A stretch of 64,000 nucleotides of DNA from Chelativorans sp. YIM 93263 (GCF_028767125.1 NZ_JAKCWP010000001.1:682001-746000); one strand, 5' to 3'. Shown: positions 54,762 through 64,000, counted from the first letter of the stretch. Notes: a model not told the origin generated them from the letters alone. Numbers and translations are program-made.

Positions 54762-56492
54762 ATGACGACAGACGGGAACAATCCAGGCGTGAGCGCCCCC
54801 GAGACCAAACTCAGCTTTGGGCGAAGGCTGCGAACCAGTCTTGCCAGCCCGAAGCCCATTGGCTTTTATCTCTTTCTACTTATCGCGGTGACGGTCATCC
54901 CGGCCATTGCAATCGCTGCTGTCCTGCTCCACCGAAATGACGCCGCTCAACGGGAAGTTGTGCAGACGCTCGCGGAGGCAATGGCGGACTCGATATCCGA
55001 GGCGGTAGAGCGTGAGTTGACTGGCATGACGACCGCACTCCGTGTCCTCTCCACCACGCCATCCCTGACGTCCGGAAACATCGAGGAGTTTTACAGCCGG
55101 GCCAGAACGGCGCTGGCCGAAACAGGTTCATATCTCATTCTGCTGGATGAGAACCTCAATCAACTTATGAATACGCGCGTTCCTTATGGCACACCGCTAG
55201 GCCGCACGTCGGACCCCAGGTCATCTCGGCAGGCGCTGGAATCGCGCACCGCCACTATTTCCGGCGTTTTCTTTGGTCAAACATCGCAGCAATGGGTCTT
55301 CAATGTCGCTATGCCCCTCTGGCCGGAGGATGAACCGCCGCGCGTCCTGATCATGACGCGCGATGCGGCCTCGATGGCAGACACACTGTCCCAGTCGATG
55401 TTGCGCGGGGGATGGAACGCCACGTTGGTCGACCAGAATGGAATCGTAATCGCTTCTTCATTTCTGTCAACAGACACGGGCAAGCCGTTCTTTCTCGACG
55501 TAACAAACGGCTCCTCGCGCCAGACGGCGCGTCTGACCGATCAGATGAATGAGGAATCCTATATCGCTATTGTCGATGAATCGCAGTTCAGCGGCTGGCG
55601 TGTGGTGGTCTGGGCGCCGGCGGCTGTTGTCGAGGAGCCAACACGGCGGTCATTGCGGTTTCTCTTCGGCGGAAGTCTGGTCGTAATCGCCATAGGCACA
55701 CTCGCCGCCTGGTATCTCGGCCGCCAAATCGCCAAGCCCGTGCGCCACCTAGCCCAGGATGCCCATCGCCTTGGGGCGGGGGAGACAGTGGACGCGACCT
55801 CCTATCCCGTGGCTGAGGCTACAACGGTTTCCGCCGCGCTGGCGGAAGCGGCCCTCGACCGCAAAGCAGCGGAAAACGAGATCCGGCTCCTCATGCGGGA
55901 AGTTGCGCATCGCGCCAAGAACCAGCTCACCGTGGTTGCTTCCATGGCCAAGCAGACGGCGCGCACGACGCAATCCGTCCCGGCGTTCCTCGATTCCTTT
56001 CAGAAGCGGCTCTATGGCCTTGCGCGCTCGACCGACCTTCTGATCGCCGGCGGTGCGACGGGTGTGGAACTGCGAGAGCTTCTTCTCGTGCAGATCGAAC
56101 CATTCAAGCCGGACGACCCGACACGCCTTGAGCTTTCGGGGCCGTCATTTCGGCTCGACAGCCAGGCCGCTCAGACGGTCGGGCTGGCCATTCATGAATT
56201 GGCCACCAACGCGGCTAAATATGGCGCCTTCGCTGCCAGGAATGGGCGGCTGGCCATTACCTGGCGCATAGAGGAAAAGATGCTGGTCATCGTGTGGCGT
56301 GAGTATCTGCCGGCTCTCCGGCACCGCCCCGGGGAAAGCGGCTTCGGGACGAAAATTATCGAAAGAATGATAGGCGGCACGCTGGAGGCGCAGATTTCCC
56401 GAAAGTTTCATAGCGATGGGCTCGAATGTATTTTTCGCATTCCGGCGCATCGGGTATTGCCGAACGATGGTCGGAACGCCCCATCGGTGTAG
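54762..56492 (+). CDS. Membrane sensor histidine kinase, HWE family
   Basis: The protein has 576 residues from ATG 54762. Two membrane helices (about residues 32-54 and 285-310) enclose a 230-residue periplasmic sensor of dCache-like type (NIEEFYSRARTALAETGSYLILLDENLNQLMN, split by strands). A HAMP-like linker follows. The H-box reads EVAHRAKNQLTVVASMA with His383. The N-box HELATNAAKYGAF and the WREYL motif define the HWE/HisKA_2 group. These kinases often act in the general stress (PhyR) pathway or light sensing. No response regulator is adjacent. Its place between truB and rpsO is unusual. Confidence 0.88.
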   Translation: MTTDGNNPGVSAPETKLSFGRRLRTSLASPKPIGFYLFLLIAVTVIPAIAIAAVLLHRNDAAQREVVQTLAEAMADSISEAVERELTGMTTALRVLSTTPSLTSGNIEEFYSRARTALAETGSYLILLDENLNQLMNTRVPYGTPLGRTSDPRSSRQALESRTATISGVFFGQTSQQWVFNVAMPLWPEDEPPRVLIMTRDAASMADTLSQSMLRGGWNATLVDQNGIVIASSFLSTDTGKPFFLDVTNGSSRQTARLTDQMNEESYIAIVDESQFSGWRVVVWAPAAVVEEPTRRSLRFLFGGSLVVIAIGTLAAWYLGRQIAKPVRHLAQDAHRLGAGETVDATSYPVAEATTVSAALAEAALDRKAAENEIRLLMREVAHRAKNQLTVVASMAKQTARTTQSVPAFLDSFQKRLYGLARSTDLLIAGGATGVELRELLLVQIEPFKPDDPTRLELSGPSFRLDSQAAQTVGLAIHELATNAAKYGAFAARNGRLAITWRIEEKMLVIVWREYLPALRHRPGESGFGTKIIERMIGGTLEAQISRKFHSDGLECIFRIPAHRVLPNDGRNAPSV

Positions 56493-56539
56493 CGGGCGCG
56501 CGATTTTCGCTGGCAAACCTGCGTGTTATACACTATATG

Positions 56540-56634
56540 CGCTCCATCATTGCGTGTTGACGCATGATGGATGGCCCTTGCTGGACGACATCCTGGCTAC
56601 GGGCGACTTTTCCTCGATTTAGAAAGGGTATGCG
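56540..56634 (+). ncRNA. Structured rpsO leader, candidate S15-binding autoregulatory element
   Basis: A hairpin with arms CCATCAT-GCG (56544-56554, one bulged T) and CGC-ATGATGG (56561-56570) lies 65 bp before the rpsO start. S15 of several bacterial groups, including alphaproteobacteria, represses its own translation through a structured leader. The second hairpin needed for the full motif is not clear by eye, so this remains a candidate. Confidence 0.4.
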
Positions 56635-56904
56635 ATGTCGATAACTGCCGAGCGCAAGCAGGAAATCATGACTGAATTCGCGACCGCCAAGGACGATACC
56701 GGTTCGCCGGAAGTCCAGGTCGCGATCCTGACGGAGCGCATCAAGAACCTGACCGAGCATTTCAAGGACCACAAAAAGGATAATCATTCCCGCCGTGGTC
56801 TGCTTCAGCTCGTCTCGCAGCGCCGCCGACTCCTTGATTACGTCAAGAAGAAGGATAACGAGCGCTACAGATCGCTGATTGAAAGGCTTGGCCTGCGCCG
56901 CTAA
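56635..56904 (+). CDS. rpsO: 30S ribosomal protein S15
   Basis: The protein has 89 residues, full family length, with [21 protein letters not shown] at the start, [21 protein letters not shown], and [21 protein letters not shown]. The HxxDxxS-like contact region reads [12 protein letters not shown]15 binds the central domain of 16S rRNA early in 30S assembly. AAAGGG precedes the ATG. A perfect 11-bp hairpin follows. The rpsO-pnp order is conserved in bacteria. Confidence 0.97.
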   Translation: MSITAERKQEIMTEFATAKDDTGSPEVQVAILTERIKNLTEHFKDHKKDNHSRRGLLQLVSQRRRLLDYVKKKDNERYRSLIERLGLRR

Positions 56905-56913
56905 TTATCGGTT

Positions 56914-56938
56914 GGCGGATCCCCGGCGGGGATCCGCC
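56914..56938. terminator. rpsO downstream hairpin
   Basis: Perfect 11-bp arms GGCGGATCCCC (56914-56924) and GGGGATCCGCC (56928-56938) enclose a GGC loop. A second small stem GGCCGC/GCGGCC lies about 15 bp further on. There is no U-run; it may be a partial terminator or an RNase processing site ahead of pnp. Confidence 0.55.
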
Positions 56939-57157
56939 TCCGGTGAAGGGCCGGCCGCCAAGCGGCCTTGCGAAACCTCCTGGAGATCCGGGAGAAGTCG
57001 ACGGACAGGTCATGGGGCAGGATTGCAGGATTCTTGAAGCTGCCGAGCGGCATATACGAGCCTCCTGTTGTCTTGCCCGTGGCTCGTCCCGAATGGAAGA
57101 CGAAGGAATGCGTGCGCCGAGAGATTGCGGACGGCCTTCGATAGCTAAGGACAAGAC

Positions 57158-59296
57158 ATGTTTAACGAACATAAAGTGGAAATTGAGTGGGCGGGACGTC
57201 CGCTCACCCTGGAAACGGGCAAGATCGCCCGCCAGGCAGACGGTGCCGTAGTCGCCACCTACGGAGAGACGGTGGTTCTGGCCACGGTCGTTTCGGCGAA
57301 GGAGCCGAAGCCGGGTCTCGATTTCTTCCCGCTCACCGTGAACTACCAGGAAAAGACCTTCGCCGCGGGCAAGATCCCCGGCGGCTTTTTTAAACGGGAA
57401 GGTCGCCCGAGCGAAAAGGAAACGCTCACTTCCCGTCTTATCGACCGGCCCATCCGCCCGCTGTTTGTCGATGGATACAAGAACGATACGCAGATCATCC
57501 TGACCGTATTGCAGCACGACCTTGAGAATGACCCGGACATCGTCGCCATGGTTGCGACCTCGGCCGCGCTCACACTTTCCGGCGTGCCTTTCATGGGCCC
57601 CATCGGTGCGGCGCGGGTTGGCTATATCGGCGGCGATTATGTTATCAATCCGCACATTGACGAGATGGACGAGTCGCAACTTGACCTCGTGGTGGCCGGC
57701 ACGAGCGACGCTGTTCTGATGGTCGAGTCGGAGGCGCAGCAGCTTTCCGAAGATGTGATGCTCGGCGCGGTCATGCATGGCCACAAGCATTTCCAGCCGG
57801 TTATCGACGCTATTGTCAAGCTGGCGGAAGTGGCTGCCAAGGAGCCGCGTGAGTTCCTTCCGGAGGATCTCTCCGAACTCGAAGGCGAAATGCTGAAGGT
57901 CGTCGAGAACGATCTGCGCGAGGCCTATAAAATCACCGACAAGCAGGAGCGCTACGCCGCGGTCGATGCCGTTAAGGCCAAGGTAAAGGAGACTTTCCTT
58001 CCCGAAGATGCCGAGGAGCACGCGTGGGCGCCGGAACAGGTCGCGACCGTTTTCAAGGCGCTGCAGGCCAAGATCGTCCGCTGGAACATCCTTGATACCG
58101 GCACCCGCATCGATGGCCGTGATCTGAAGACCGTCCGGCCCATCAACGCGGAAGTCGGCGTTTTCCCGCGCACGCACGGATCGGCCGTCTTCACCCGCGG
58201 CGAGACGCAGGCCATGGTGGTTGCGACGCTGGGAACAGGCGAGGACGAGCAGTTTGTCGACGCCTTGACCGGCACCTACAAGGAAAGCTTCCTTCTTCAC
58301 TACAATTTCCCGCCCTATTCCGTGGGCGAGACCGGACGCGTGGGTGCACCCGGCCGCCGCGAAATCGGCCATGGCAAGCTGGCATGGCGGGCCATTCATC
58401 CGCTGCTGCCCGGTCCGGATCAGTTCCCTTACACGATCCGTGTCGTCTCGGAAATCACCGAGTCCAACGGCTCCTCCTCCATGGCGACCGTATGCGGCAC
58501 GTCGTTGGCTTTGATGGACGCAGGTGTTCCAATCAGCAAGCCCGTTGCCGGCATCGCCATGGGGTTGATCAAGGAAGACGATCGTTTCGCCGTTCTTTCC
58601 GACATTCTGGGCGATGAGGATCATCTGGGCGACATGGACTTCAAGGTTGCCGGAACGGACGACGGCATTACCTCGCTTCAGATGGACATCAAGATCACCG
58701 GCATCACCGAGGAAATCATGCAGGTCGCTCTCGACCAGGCCAAGGGTGGCCGCATGCATATTCTTGATGAGATGGCGAACGCTCTGTCGGAGAGCCGCGG
58801 TGAGATCGGCGAATTCGCGCCACGCATCGAAGTGATGCAGATCCCGACCGACAAGATCCGCGACGTGATCGGCACCGGCGGTAAGGTCATCCGCGAGATC
58901 GTCGAGAAGACCGGCGCTAAGATCAACATCGAGGACGACGGCACGGTGAAGATCGCCTCGTCCAACGCAAAGGAGATCGAGGCGGCGAAGAAGTGGATTC
59001 ACTCCCTGACGGCGGAGCCGGAAGTCGGAGAGATCTACGAGGGCACGGTCGTTAAGACCGCCGACTTCGGCGCCTTTGTGAACTTCTTCGGTCCGAAGGA
59101 CGGTCTGGTGCATATTTCTCAGCTCGCACCGGAGCGCGTGCAGAAAACCACCGATGTCGTCAAGGAAGGCGACAAGGTCTTCGTCAAGCTGATGGGCTTT
59201 GACGAGCGCGGTAAGGTACGGCTGTCCATGAAGGTCGTCGATCAGGAGACCGGCGAGGAGATCAAGAAAGAGCAGGCCGAAGCGGCTGATAGCTGA
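57158..59296 (+). CDS. pnp: Polyribonucleotide nucleotidyltransferase (PNPase)
   Basis: The protein has 712 residues from ATG 57158. Two RNase PH domains (first with [33 protein letters not shown] in two parts, second with [11 protein letters not shown]-like [25 protein letters not shown]) are followed by a KH domain ([22 protein letters not shown]) and an S1 domain ([21 protein letters not shown]). It is a phosphorolytic 3'-5' exoribonuclease of the degradosome. The 253-bp leader is large, as expected for RNase III-dependent autoregulation. A clear terminator follows. Confidence 0.97.
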   Translation: MFNEHKVEIEWAGRPLTLETGKIARQADGAVVATYGETVVLATVVSAKEPKPGLDFFPLTVNYQEKTFAAGKIPGGFFKREGRPSEKETLTSRLIDRPIRPLFVDGYKNDTQIILTVLQHDLENDPDIVAMVATSAALTLSGVPFMGPIGAARVGYIGGDYVINPHIDEMDESQLDLVVAGTSDAVLMVESEAQQLSEDVMLGAVMHGHKHFQPVIDAIVKLAEVAAKEPREFLPEDLSELEGEMLKVVENDLREAYKITDKQERYAAVDAVKAKVKETFLPEDAEEHAWAPEQVATVFKALQAKIVRWNILDTGTRIDGRDLKTVRPINAEVGVFPRTHGSAVFTRGETQAMVVATLGTGEDEQFVDALTGTYKESFLLHYNFPPYSVGETGRVGAPGRREIGHGKLAWRAIHPLLPGPDQFPYTIRVVSEITESNGSSSMATVCGTSLALMDAGVPISKPVAGIAMGLIKEDDRFAVLSDILGDEDHLGDMDFKVAGTDDGITSLQMDIKITGITEEIMQVALDQAKGGRMHILDEMANALSESRGEIGEFAPRIEVMQIPTDKIRDVIGTGGKVIREIVEKTGAKINIEDDGTVKIASSNAKEIEAAKKWIHSLTAEPEVGEIYEGTVVKTADFGAFVNFFGPKDGLVHISQLAPERVQKTTDVVKEGDKVFVKLMGFDERGKVRLSMKVVDQETGEEIKKEQAEAADS

Positions 59297-59316
59297 TTTC
59301 TTCGCACATGCATTAT

Positions 59317-59348
59317 AAAACGGGCGCGGCTCATGCCGCGCCCATTTT
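59317..59348 (+). terminator. Intrinsic terminator of pnp
   Basis: GC-rich arms GGGCGCGGC (59322-59330) and GCCGCGCCC (59335-59343) enclose loop TCAT. They are flanked by AAAA before and ATTTTGTTG after. This is the clearest rho-independent terminator in the window. Confidence 0.85.
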
Positions 59349-59373
59349 GTTGTCACCATGATCTAGCTCGTTT

Positions 59374-60387
59374 ATGTCCAATTCCCTCGCCACCCTTTTC
59401 TTCCCGTTTCACCATGGACTCCTGGATGCACCGCGTGCAGGAGAGCGTCTTGTTGTGTTCGGTGCGGGCGCCGGTTTGCGCCTTCCTCCGGACTTCAGGT
59501 CCGAGATTGTGGCGGTGCAGGGCTTGCGGCCGGACTACCTGAGCCTGGAAAGGGCCGGGTACAAGGTCACGCCGACTCTCGAGGGCGAGAATTTCGATGC
59601 AGCCTTTGTGCTCCTCGGCCGCCACCGGCGCGAGAACGAGCTGCAACTCGCCCAATCTCTCGCCTGCCTGAAACCGGGTGGTCTTCTTGCTGCGGCCGGT
59701 GCGAAGAAAGACGGTGCCGCAAGCCTGGCCAAGCGGGTGGCGAAGCTTCTGCCGCTGGAGAACCAGTTGTCGAAGCATCATGGCGTGGTGTTCTGGGCGC
59801 GTCGCCCGAATACACCGGATGCGGTTCCGCTTCAGGCACTCCTCGCGCATCCGATCAGGACAGGGGAAGGCTATGAGACAGCCATTGGCGGCTTTTCGGA
59901 GGGCGGGGTCGATCCGGGGTCGCGCTTGCTGGCCGATAGCCTGCCGGACGATATTTCAGGCAGCGTTGCAGATTTTGGGGCGGGTTGGGGATATCTGTCC
60001 CTGCGGCTGGCCAAACGTTTCTCCTTGCAGATGCTCGATCTGTACGAGGCGCACAACCGGTCGCTCGATGCTGCGCGCGGTAATCTTGCCGCGCATGCCT
60101 CTGAAACGCCCTGCCACTTCTTCTGGCAGGATCTTTTGAGCGAGCCCGTGGAACAACGCTACGACGTCATAGTCATGAATCCGCCCTTTCACCGCGGACG
60201 CGCCGCGGAGCCCGACCTGGGGCAGGCAATGATTCTGGCCGCATCCAAGGCTGTGAAACCACGCGGGCGGCTCTTTCTGGTCGCAAACCGCGCTTTGCCA
60301 TACGAGACGGTCGTGAAGGCAAACTTTACCCGCCAAGGCGAAATCTGCCGCGATTCCTCTTTCAAGGTTCTTTGGGCGGTCAAATAG
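59374..60387 (+). CDS. RsmC-like class I SAM-dependent RNA methyltransferase
   Basis: The 337-residue protein has a degenerate N-terminal methyltransferase-like domain and a C-terminal catalytic domain with SAM motif SVADFGAGWGYLSLRLA near residue 193 and catalytic NPPF motif VIVMNPPFHRGRAAEPDLGQAM near residue 268. The two-domain layout and NPPFH motif fit RsmC, which methylates G1207 of 16S rRNA. RlmG is a close alternative. It lies after the pnp terminator and converges with fabI. Confidence 0.85.
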   Translation: MSNSLATLFFPFHHGLLDAPRAGERLVVFGAGAGLRLPPDFRSEIVAVQGLRPDYLSLERAGYKVTPTLEGENFDAAFVLLGRHRRENELQLAQSLACLKPGGLLAAAGAKKDGAASLAKRVAKLLPLENQLSKHHGVVFWARRPNTPDAVPLQALLAHPIRTGEGYETAIGGFSEGGVDPGSRLLADSLPDDISGSVADFGAGWGYLSLRLAKRFSLQMLDLYEAHNRSLDAARGNLAAHASETPCHFFWQDLLSEPVEQRYDVIVMNPPFHRGRAAEPDLGQAMILAASKAVKPRGRLFLVANRALPYETVVKANFTRQGEICRDSSFKVLWAVK

Positions 60388-60425
60388 TTTCAGGCTCGAG
60401 CGAAACAAACGCTGTGAGAGCGCCG

Positions 60426-61256
60426 CTATTGCTCCTGTTCGGCTTCTTCCGCTGCCTCTCCGGAGTGTTTCAACTCCTTCAGCGTTGGCATTGAGACCGT
60501 ATTATAGCCCGAATCCACGTAATGAATCTCACCGGTCACACCCGACGACAGGTCCGATAGCAGGTAAAGGGCCGAACCGCCGATTTCGTCGATGGAGACC
60601 GTGCGGCGCAGCGGCGAGTTGCGGCTCTGATAGGTGAACATATGCCGGGCATCGGAGATACCGGCACCTGCCAGCGTACGCACCGGGCCGGCGGAAATGG
60701 CGTTGACGCGGATGCCGCGCGGGCCGAAATCATTGGCCAAATACCGCACACTCGCCTCCAGCCCCGCTTTCGCCACGCCCATCACATTGTAGTTCGGCAT
60801 TACCCGCATCGATCCGGCATAGGTGAGCGTCAGAAGCCCACCGCCGTTCTCCATCATCGCCGCCGCATGGCGGGAGACTTCCGTGAAGGAGTAGCAGGAG
60901 ATCACCATCGTGCGGATGAAGTTTTCCCGCGTGGTATCGGCGTAGAGCCCCTTGAGCTGGTTGCGGTCGGAATAGCCGATGGCATGGACCAGGAAATCGA
61001 GGGAACCCCACTCTTCCTTCAGCGTATCGAAAACGTGCTCGATGGAGCCGCTATCCTCCACATCACAGGGAAGCAGGAGCTTCGATCCGGCTTCCGCGGC
61101 GAGGGGCTTGACGCGGCGTCCGAACGCCTCTCCTTGATAGGTAAAGGCGAGCTCCGCGCCATGTTGGGCAAGCGTCTTGGCGATTCCCCATGCGATAGAG
61201 TGATCGTTGGCGACCCCCATGATCAGGCCGCGCTTGCCCTTCAGCAAAGTGTCCAT
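60426..61256 (-). CDS. fabI: Enoyl-[acyl-carrier-protein] reductase, NADH
   Basis: The protein has 276 residues from ATG 61256; in-frame sequence further upstream overlaps fabB. This is a short-chain-dehydrogenase fold with GLIMGVANDHSIAWGIAKTLAQ (NADH loop) and a Tyr-x6-Lys pair in YNVMGVAK. FabI performs the last reduction in each round of type-II fatty acid synthesis and is the triclosan/isoniazid-type target. The last 20 residues are acidic. It is the third gene of a fabA-fabB-fabI unit conserved near irr. Confidence 0.95.
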   Translation of the reverse strand: MDTLLKGKRGLIMGVANDHSIAWGIAKTLAQHGAELAFTYQGEAFGRRVKPLAAEAGSKLLLPCDVEDSGSIEHVFDTLKEEWGSLDFLVHAIGYSDRNQLKGLYADTTRENFIRTMVISCYSFTEVSRHAAAMMENGGGLLTLTYAGSMRVMPNYNVMGVAKAGLEASVRYLANDFGPRGIRVNAISAGPVRTLAGAGISDARHMFTYQSRNSPLRRTVSIDEIGGSALYLLSDLSSGVTGEIHYVDSGYNTVSMPTLKELKHSGEAAEEAEQEQ

Positions 61257-61263
61257 TCCGTCC

Positions 61264-62484
61264 TCAGTCTGCGTAACGCTGAAAAACGAGCGTCGCATTG
61301 GTGCCGCCGAAACCGAAGGAATTCGACAACACGGTGTCGATCTTGGCGTTGTCGATGCGTTCACGCACGATCGGCACACCTTCGAACTCGGGATCGAGCT
61401 CCTCGATATGCGCGCTTTCGCCGATGAAGCCTTCCTTCATCATCAGAAGGCCGTAGATGGATTCCTGCGCGCCTGCAGCGCCCAACGAGTGGCCCGTCAG
61501 TGACTTGGTCGAGGCGATATGGGGCATGTCGTCCCCGAAAACCTCGCGGATACCGGCGATCTCGCGCGAGTCGCCCACATCCGTCGCCGTGCCATGCGTA
61601 TTGACGTAATCGACCTTACCGTCGACGGTGGAGAGCGCCTGGCGCATGCAGCGCATCGCCCCTTCGCCGGAGGGCGCCACCATATCGAAGCCATCCGATG
61701 TCGCGCCGTAGCCGACGATCTCGCCATAGATTTTGGCGCCGCGCGCTTTCGCGTGTTCCAGTTCCTCCAGAACCAGAACGCCCGCGCCGCCGGCGATGAC
61801 GAAGCCGTCGCGATTGGCATCATAGGCGCGCGAGGCCGTTGCGGGCGTGTCGTTGAACTTGGACGACATCGCACCCATGGCGTCGAAGAGGTTCGACATG
61901 GTCCAGTCGAGATCCTCGTGTCCGCCGGCGAAGACCATGTCCTGCTTGCCCCACTGGATCAGCTCGTAGGCGTTGCCGATACAGTGCGCCGATGTGGAGC
62001 ATGCGGATGTGATGGTGTAGTTGACGCCATGGATCTTGAACCAGGTCGCCAGCGTGGCAGAAGCCGTCGAAGACATGGCTTTTGGCACTGCGAAGGGGCC
62101 GATACGCTTGGGGCTGCCTTTCTCCCGCGTTGTATCCGCCGCTTCGACGATCGTGCGCGTGGAGGGGCCGCCCGAGCCCATGATGATGCCGGTACGCTCG
62201 TTGGTGATGTCGTCCTGCTCGAGCCCGGCATCGGCGATGGCCTGGTCCATGGCGACGTGGTTCCACGCCCCGCCCTTGGATAGGAAGCGCATGGCCCTCC
62301 GGTCGACCAGTTCGCTCGGATCGAGCGTCGGCGCGCCCCATACCCGGCAGCGGAAGCCGTGTTCGGCGAAATCCTCCGAAAATGTGATGCCGGACCTGGC
62401 GTCGCGCAAAGAGGCTGTAACCTCCTCCGCGTTATTGCCGATCGATGATACAATGCCGAGGCCGGTAACTACGACGCGTCTCAT
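61264..62484 (-). CDS. fabB: 3-oxoacyl-[acyl-carrier-protein] synthase I
   Basis: The 406-residue condensing enzyme starts [21 protein letters not shown]. The catalytic Cys lies in [12 protein letters not shown] near residue 163, with His in [11 protein letters not shown] and [11 protein letters not shown], and a closing [14 protein letters not shown]. FabB extends unsaturated acyl-ACPs made by FabA, so it is needed for unsaturated fatty acids by the anaerobic route. It is paired here with fabA (60 bp upstream) and followed by fabI after 7 bp. Confidence 0.95.
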   Translation of the reverse strand: MRRVVVTGLGIVSSIGNNAEEVTASLRDARSGITFSEDFAEHGFRCRVWGAPTLDPSELVDRRAMRFLSKGGAWNHVAMDQAIADAGLEQDDITNERTGIIMGSGGPSTRTIVEAADTTREKGSPKRIGPFAVPKAMSSTASATLATWFKIHGVNYTITSACSTSAHCIGNAYELIQWGKQDMVFAGGHEDLDWTMSNLFDAMGAMSSKFNDTPATASRAYDANRDGFVIAGGAGVLVLEELEHAKARGAKIYGEIVGYGATSDGFDMVAPSGEGAMRCMRQALSTVDGKVDYVNTHGTATDVGDSREIAGIREVFGDDMPHIASTKSLTGHSLGAAGAQESIYGLLMMKEGFIGESAHIEELDPEFEGVPIVRERIDNAKIDTVLSNSFGFGGTNATLVFQRYAD

Positions 62485-62544
62485 GTCGCTCTCCCTGGGG
62501 CTTCGAGGCGGGTCGCCCGCATCTGTTCGTGGTACACGGCCGGC

Positions 62545-63060
62545 CTATGCAGTTTCCTGCTTGGACAGGCCGACCCTGAGGTCGGTTGCCTTGTAGATCG
62601 GCTCTCCGTCGGCTTTTAGCCAGCCATCGGCGATGCCCAACACAAGGCGGCCGCGCATAACGCGCTTGAAGTCGACACCGTACTCCACCTTTTTGACATC
62701 GGGTGTGACCATACCCTTGAATTTAACCTCGCCGGTCGACAGCGCCATGCCCTTGCCGGGCAGGCCGAGCCAACCGAGAAAGAACCCGGTCAGCTGCCAC
62801 ATCGCGTCGAGACCGAGACAGCCGGGCATGACTGGATTGCCGATGAAGTGGCATTCGAAGAACCAAAGATCGGGCTTCACGTCGAGTTCCGCTCGAATGC
62901 AGCCCTTGCCGAACTCTCCGCCTTCTTCGCTCACTTCGGTGATCCGGTCGAACATCAGCATGGGCGGCGCGGGGAGTTGCGCATTGCCGGGTCCGAATAG
63001 CTCGCCGCGGGCACAAGCCAAGAGATCTTCGTAATCGTAGCTGGATTTCGTCTGCGCCAT
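62545..63060 (-). CDS. fabA: 3-hydroxyacyl-[acyl-carrier-protein] dehydratase/isomerase FabA
   Basis: The 171-residue hot-dog-fold enzyme has [26 protein letters not shown] with catalytic His and Asp. FabA dehydrates 3-hydroxydecanoyl-ACP and isomerises the double bond, starting unsaturated fatty acid synthesis. Length matches the family. It is the first gene of the minus-strand fab unit, whose promoter would lie in the 237-bp gap before irr. That gap contains a 7-bp inverted repeat. Confidence 0.95.
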   Translation of the reverse strand: MAQTKSSYDYEDLLACARGELFGPGNAQLPAPPMLMFDRITEVSEEGGEFGKGCIRAELDVKPDLWFFECHFIGNPVMPGCLGLDAMWQLTGFFLGWLGLPGKGMALSTGEVKFKGMVTPDVKKVEYGVDFKRVMRGRLVLGIADGWLKADGEPIYKATDLRVGLSKQETA

Positions 63061-63126
63061 CTGTTCCCGTTCTCATTGTCCGCCCTGTTGCCGGGCTGGT
63101 GTAATCTGGAATTCCCTATCACAGCT

Positions 63127-63144
63127 TGTTTCCGGTAGGAAACA
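63127..63144. promoter_or_regulatory. Inverted repeat between fabA and irr
   Basis: Arms TGTTTCC (63127-63133) and GGAAACA (63138-63144) surround GGTA. It lies 67 bp upstream of the fabA start and about 150 bp from irr, in the divergent promoter region. It could be an operator for the fab genes. It does not look like the iron-control-element consensus as I know it. Confidence 0.4.
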
Positions 63145-63297
63145 GGTGGAAGCTAATATCCGATGGCGATTTGCCACGCCAGAAGGTGTTGGGGTCTTAC
63201 AGCTATTGATCGGCCGTATTTGGCGGAATATATGTGGAAACATGATGGAGCCCCCTTTGCGTGGGCCTGGAAACGAATCTGAGCGACAGGAAATTTC

Positions 63298-63723
63298 TTG
63301 ACCGCTGAACTTAACGCTTTTGCGCTGGAAAATCGTGTTCGCGAGGCGGGTTTGCGCCCGACCCGTCAGCGCATTGCGTTGGCCGAGTTGCTCTTCGCCA
63401 CCGGCGACCGGCACATATCCGCCGAGGAGCTGCACGAGGAGGCTCAGGAGGCGGGCGTCCGCGTCTCTCTTGCCACGGTTTATAATACTCTGCACCAGTT
63501 CACCGAGGCCGGCATGCTGCGTATTCTGCCGGTGGAGGGCTCGAAGACCTATTTCGATACCAACACCTCCGACCACCATCACTTTTTCCTGGAGGGAGAA
63601 AACCGGCTGGTCGATATACCAGAAGGTCCGGTGACGTTGGCCAATCTGCCGTCCCCGCCGGAAGACATGGAAATCGCCCATGTCGACATCGTCGTGCGGC
63701 TCCGACCGAAAGCGACCAGCTGA
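63298..63723 (+). CDS. irr: Fur-family iron response regulator Irr
   Basis: The protein has 141 residues from TTG 63298, since an in-frame stop lies 16 bp upstream. The Fur-type winged helix has VREAGLRPTRQRIALAELLF, then VSLATVYNTLHQFTEAGMLR. The metal/haem region has SDHHHFF, the histidine cluster used for haem sensing in rhizobial Irr. There is no cysteine at all, so the N-terminal GCP-type haem regulatory motif of Bradyrhizobium Irr is absent, as in other Irr of Rhizobiaceae. Irr represses iron-demanding genes when haem is low. The adjacent fabA-fabB-fabI order is conserved in Rhizobiales. Confidence 0.92.
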   Translation: MTAELNAFALENRVREAGLRPTRQRIALAELLFATGDRHISAEELHEEAQEAGVRVSLATVYNTLHQFTEAGMLRILPVEGSKTYFDTNTSDHHHFFLEGENRLVDIPEGPVTLANLPSPPEDMEIAHVDIVVRLRPKATS

Positions 63724-63754
63724 TCCGGCCCTCGGTAACGCGGCGGCGAGCATC

Positions 63755-64000
63755 TCAACCGTTCTTCAGAACCTTCTCGATATCCCACGTGGTGTGGTTC
63801 GTCAGTGTTTTCGGCACTTCTCCGGCAACACGGCTGAGCACCTCCTTGTGGAGCGTTTTGCGTAGCGAGCCCAGCACTTGCGGCGGCGCAACCAGGATAA
63901 TTTTTTCGAAGCCCCCGCGATGGGCGAGCTTGTACAGGCGCCCCGCCATTTCATCGGCAAAGCGCTCCTGCTCGATGCGGTGCCAATCCGTCTCGTCGAA
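63755..64000 (-). CDS. Host attachment family protein, C-terminal part (cut by window edge)
   Basis: The minus-strand frame is open to the right edge. It encodes 81 residues, with RIEQERFADEMAGRLYKLA, then KIILVAPPQVLGSLRKTLHK, then ending NHTTWDIEKVL. This matches the end of the PF10116-type 'protein required for attachment to host cells' (AtsE-like), related to archaeal/eukaryotic release-factor-like baeRF proteins. The real role is unclear; despite the name it is found in many free-living Proteobacteria. Confidence 0.8.
   Translation of the reverse strand, partial: FDETDWHRIEQERFADEMAGRLYKLAHRGGFEKIILVAPPQVLGSLRKTLHKEVLSRVAGEVPKTLTNHTTWDIEKVLKNG

Noticed and set aside
56843-59359. 838-codon minus-strand ORF opposite pnp
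   Set aside because: Antisense shadow of PNPase; composition is typical of reverse-frame high-GC translation.

Overview
The window reads as a chromosomal stretch of an alphaproteobacterium of the order Rhizobiales (Hyphomicrobiales), probably near Mesorhizobium, Chelativorans or Nitratireductor. This is inferred from the high GC content and from conserved gene orders: miaB-phoH-ybeY-corC-lnt-xre-metK-trmB, rimP-nusA-ylxR-infB-rbfA-truB-rpsO-pnp, and irr beside fabA-fabB-fabI. No phage, transposase, CRISPR array or rRNA was seen.

Region 1 (1-8742) is a catabolic island for 3-sulfolactate. A GntR regulator diverges from sulfolactate sulfo-lyase (suyAB), a tripartite tricarboxylate-type uptake system, two sulfolactate dehydrogenases of opposite stereochemistry (slcC, comC) and a YeiH-type exporter. 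Together they take up sulfolactate, racemise it through sulfopyruvate, cleave the R form to pyruvate and sulfite, and export an inorganic sulfur anion. A palindrome lies on the -10 of the suyA promoter.

Region 2 (8743-9604) is gene-poor and holds two convergent orphan small ORFs. Region 3 (9605-25095) is a self-contained periplasmic alcohol-oxidation and respiration island. The left arm encodes a PQQ dehydrogenase with the lanthanide-type Asp-Tyr-Asp signature, a XoxJ/MxaJ-like protein, a lipoprotein cytochrome c and an aa3-type oxidase with fused subunits I and III. The divergent right arm encodes a cytochrome c, a NitT/TauT-like ABC importer, and the ATPase, beta-propeller, binding protein and ABC-2 permease set known from PQQ-alcohol-dehydrogenase loci, then a GlcG/HbpS protein. 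Overlapping inverted repeats sit between the arms.

Region 4 (25096-32335) is accessory: an acetyltransferase, a LysR remnant, a CGNR regulator with two exporters behind a strong palindrome, tRNA-Arg(CCG), and an orphan secreted metallopeptidase-like protein. Region 5 (32336-36603) has a lone hydantoinase-A-like protein and malate synthase G.

Region 6 (36632-64000) is mostly housekeeping: tRNA modification, ribosome maturation, translation initiation, RNA decay, fatty-acid synthesis and iron control. The main surprises are an Lnt homologue that has lost two of its three catalytic residues, a terminator inside the putative rimP-nusA leader, two antisense small ORFs in the operon gaps, and a HWE histidine kinase between truB and rpsO.
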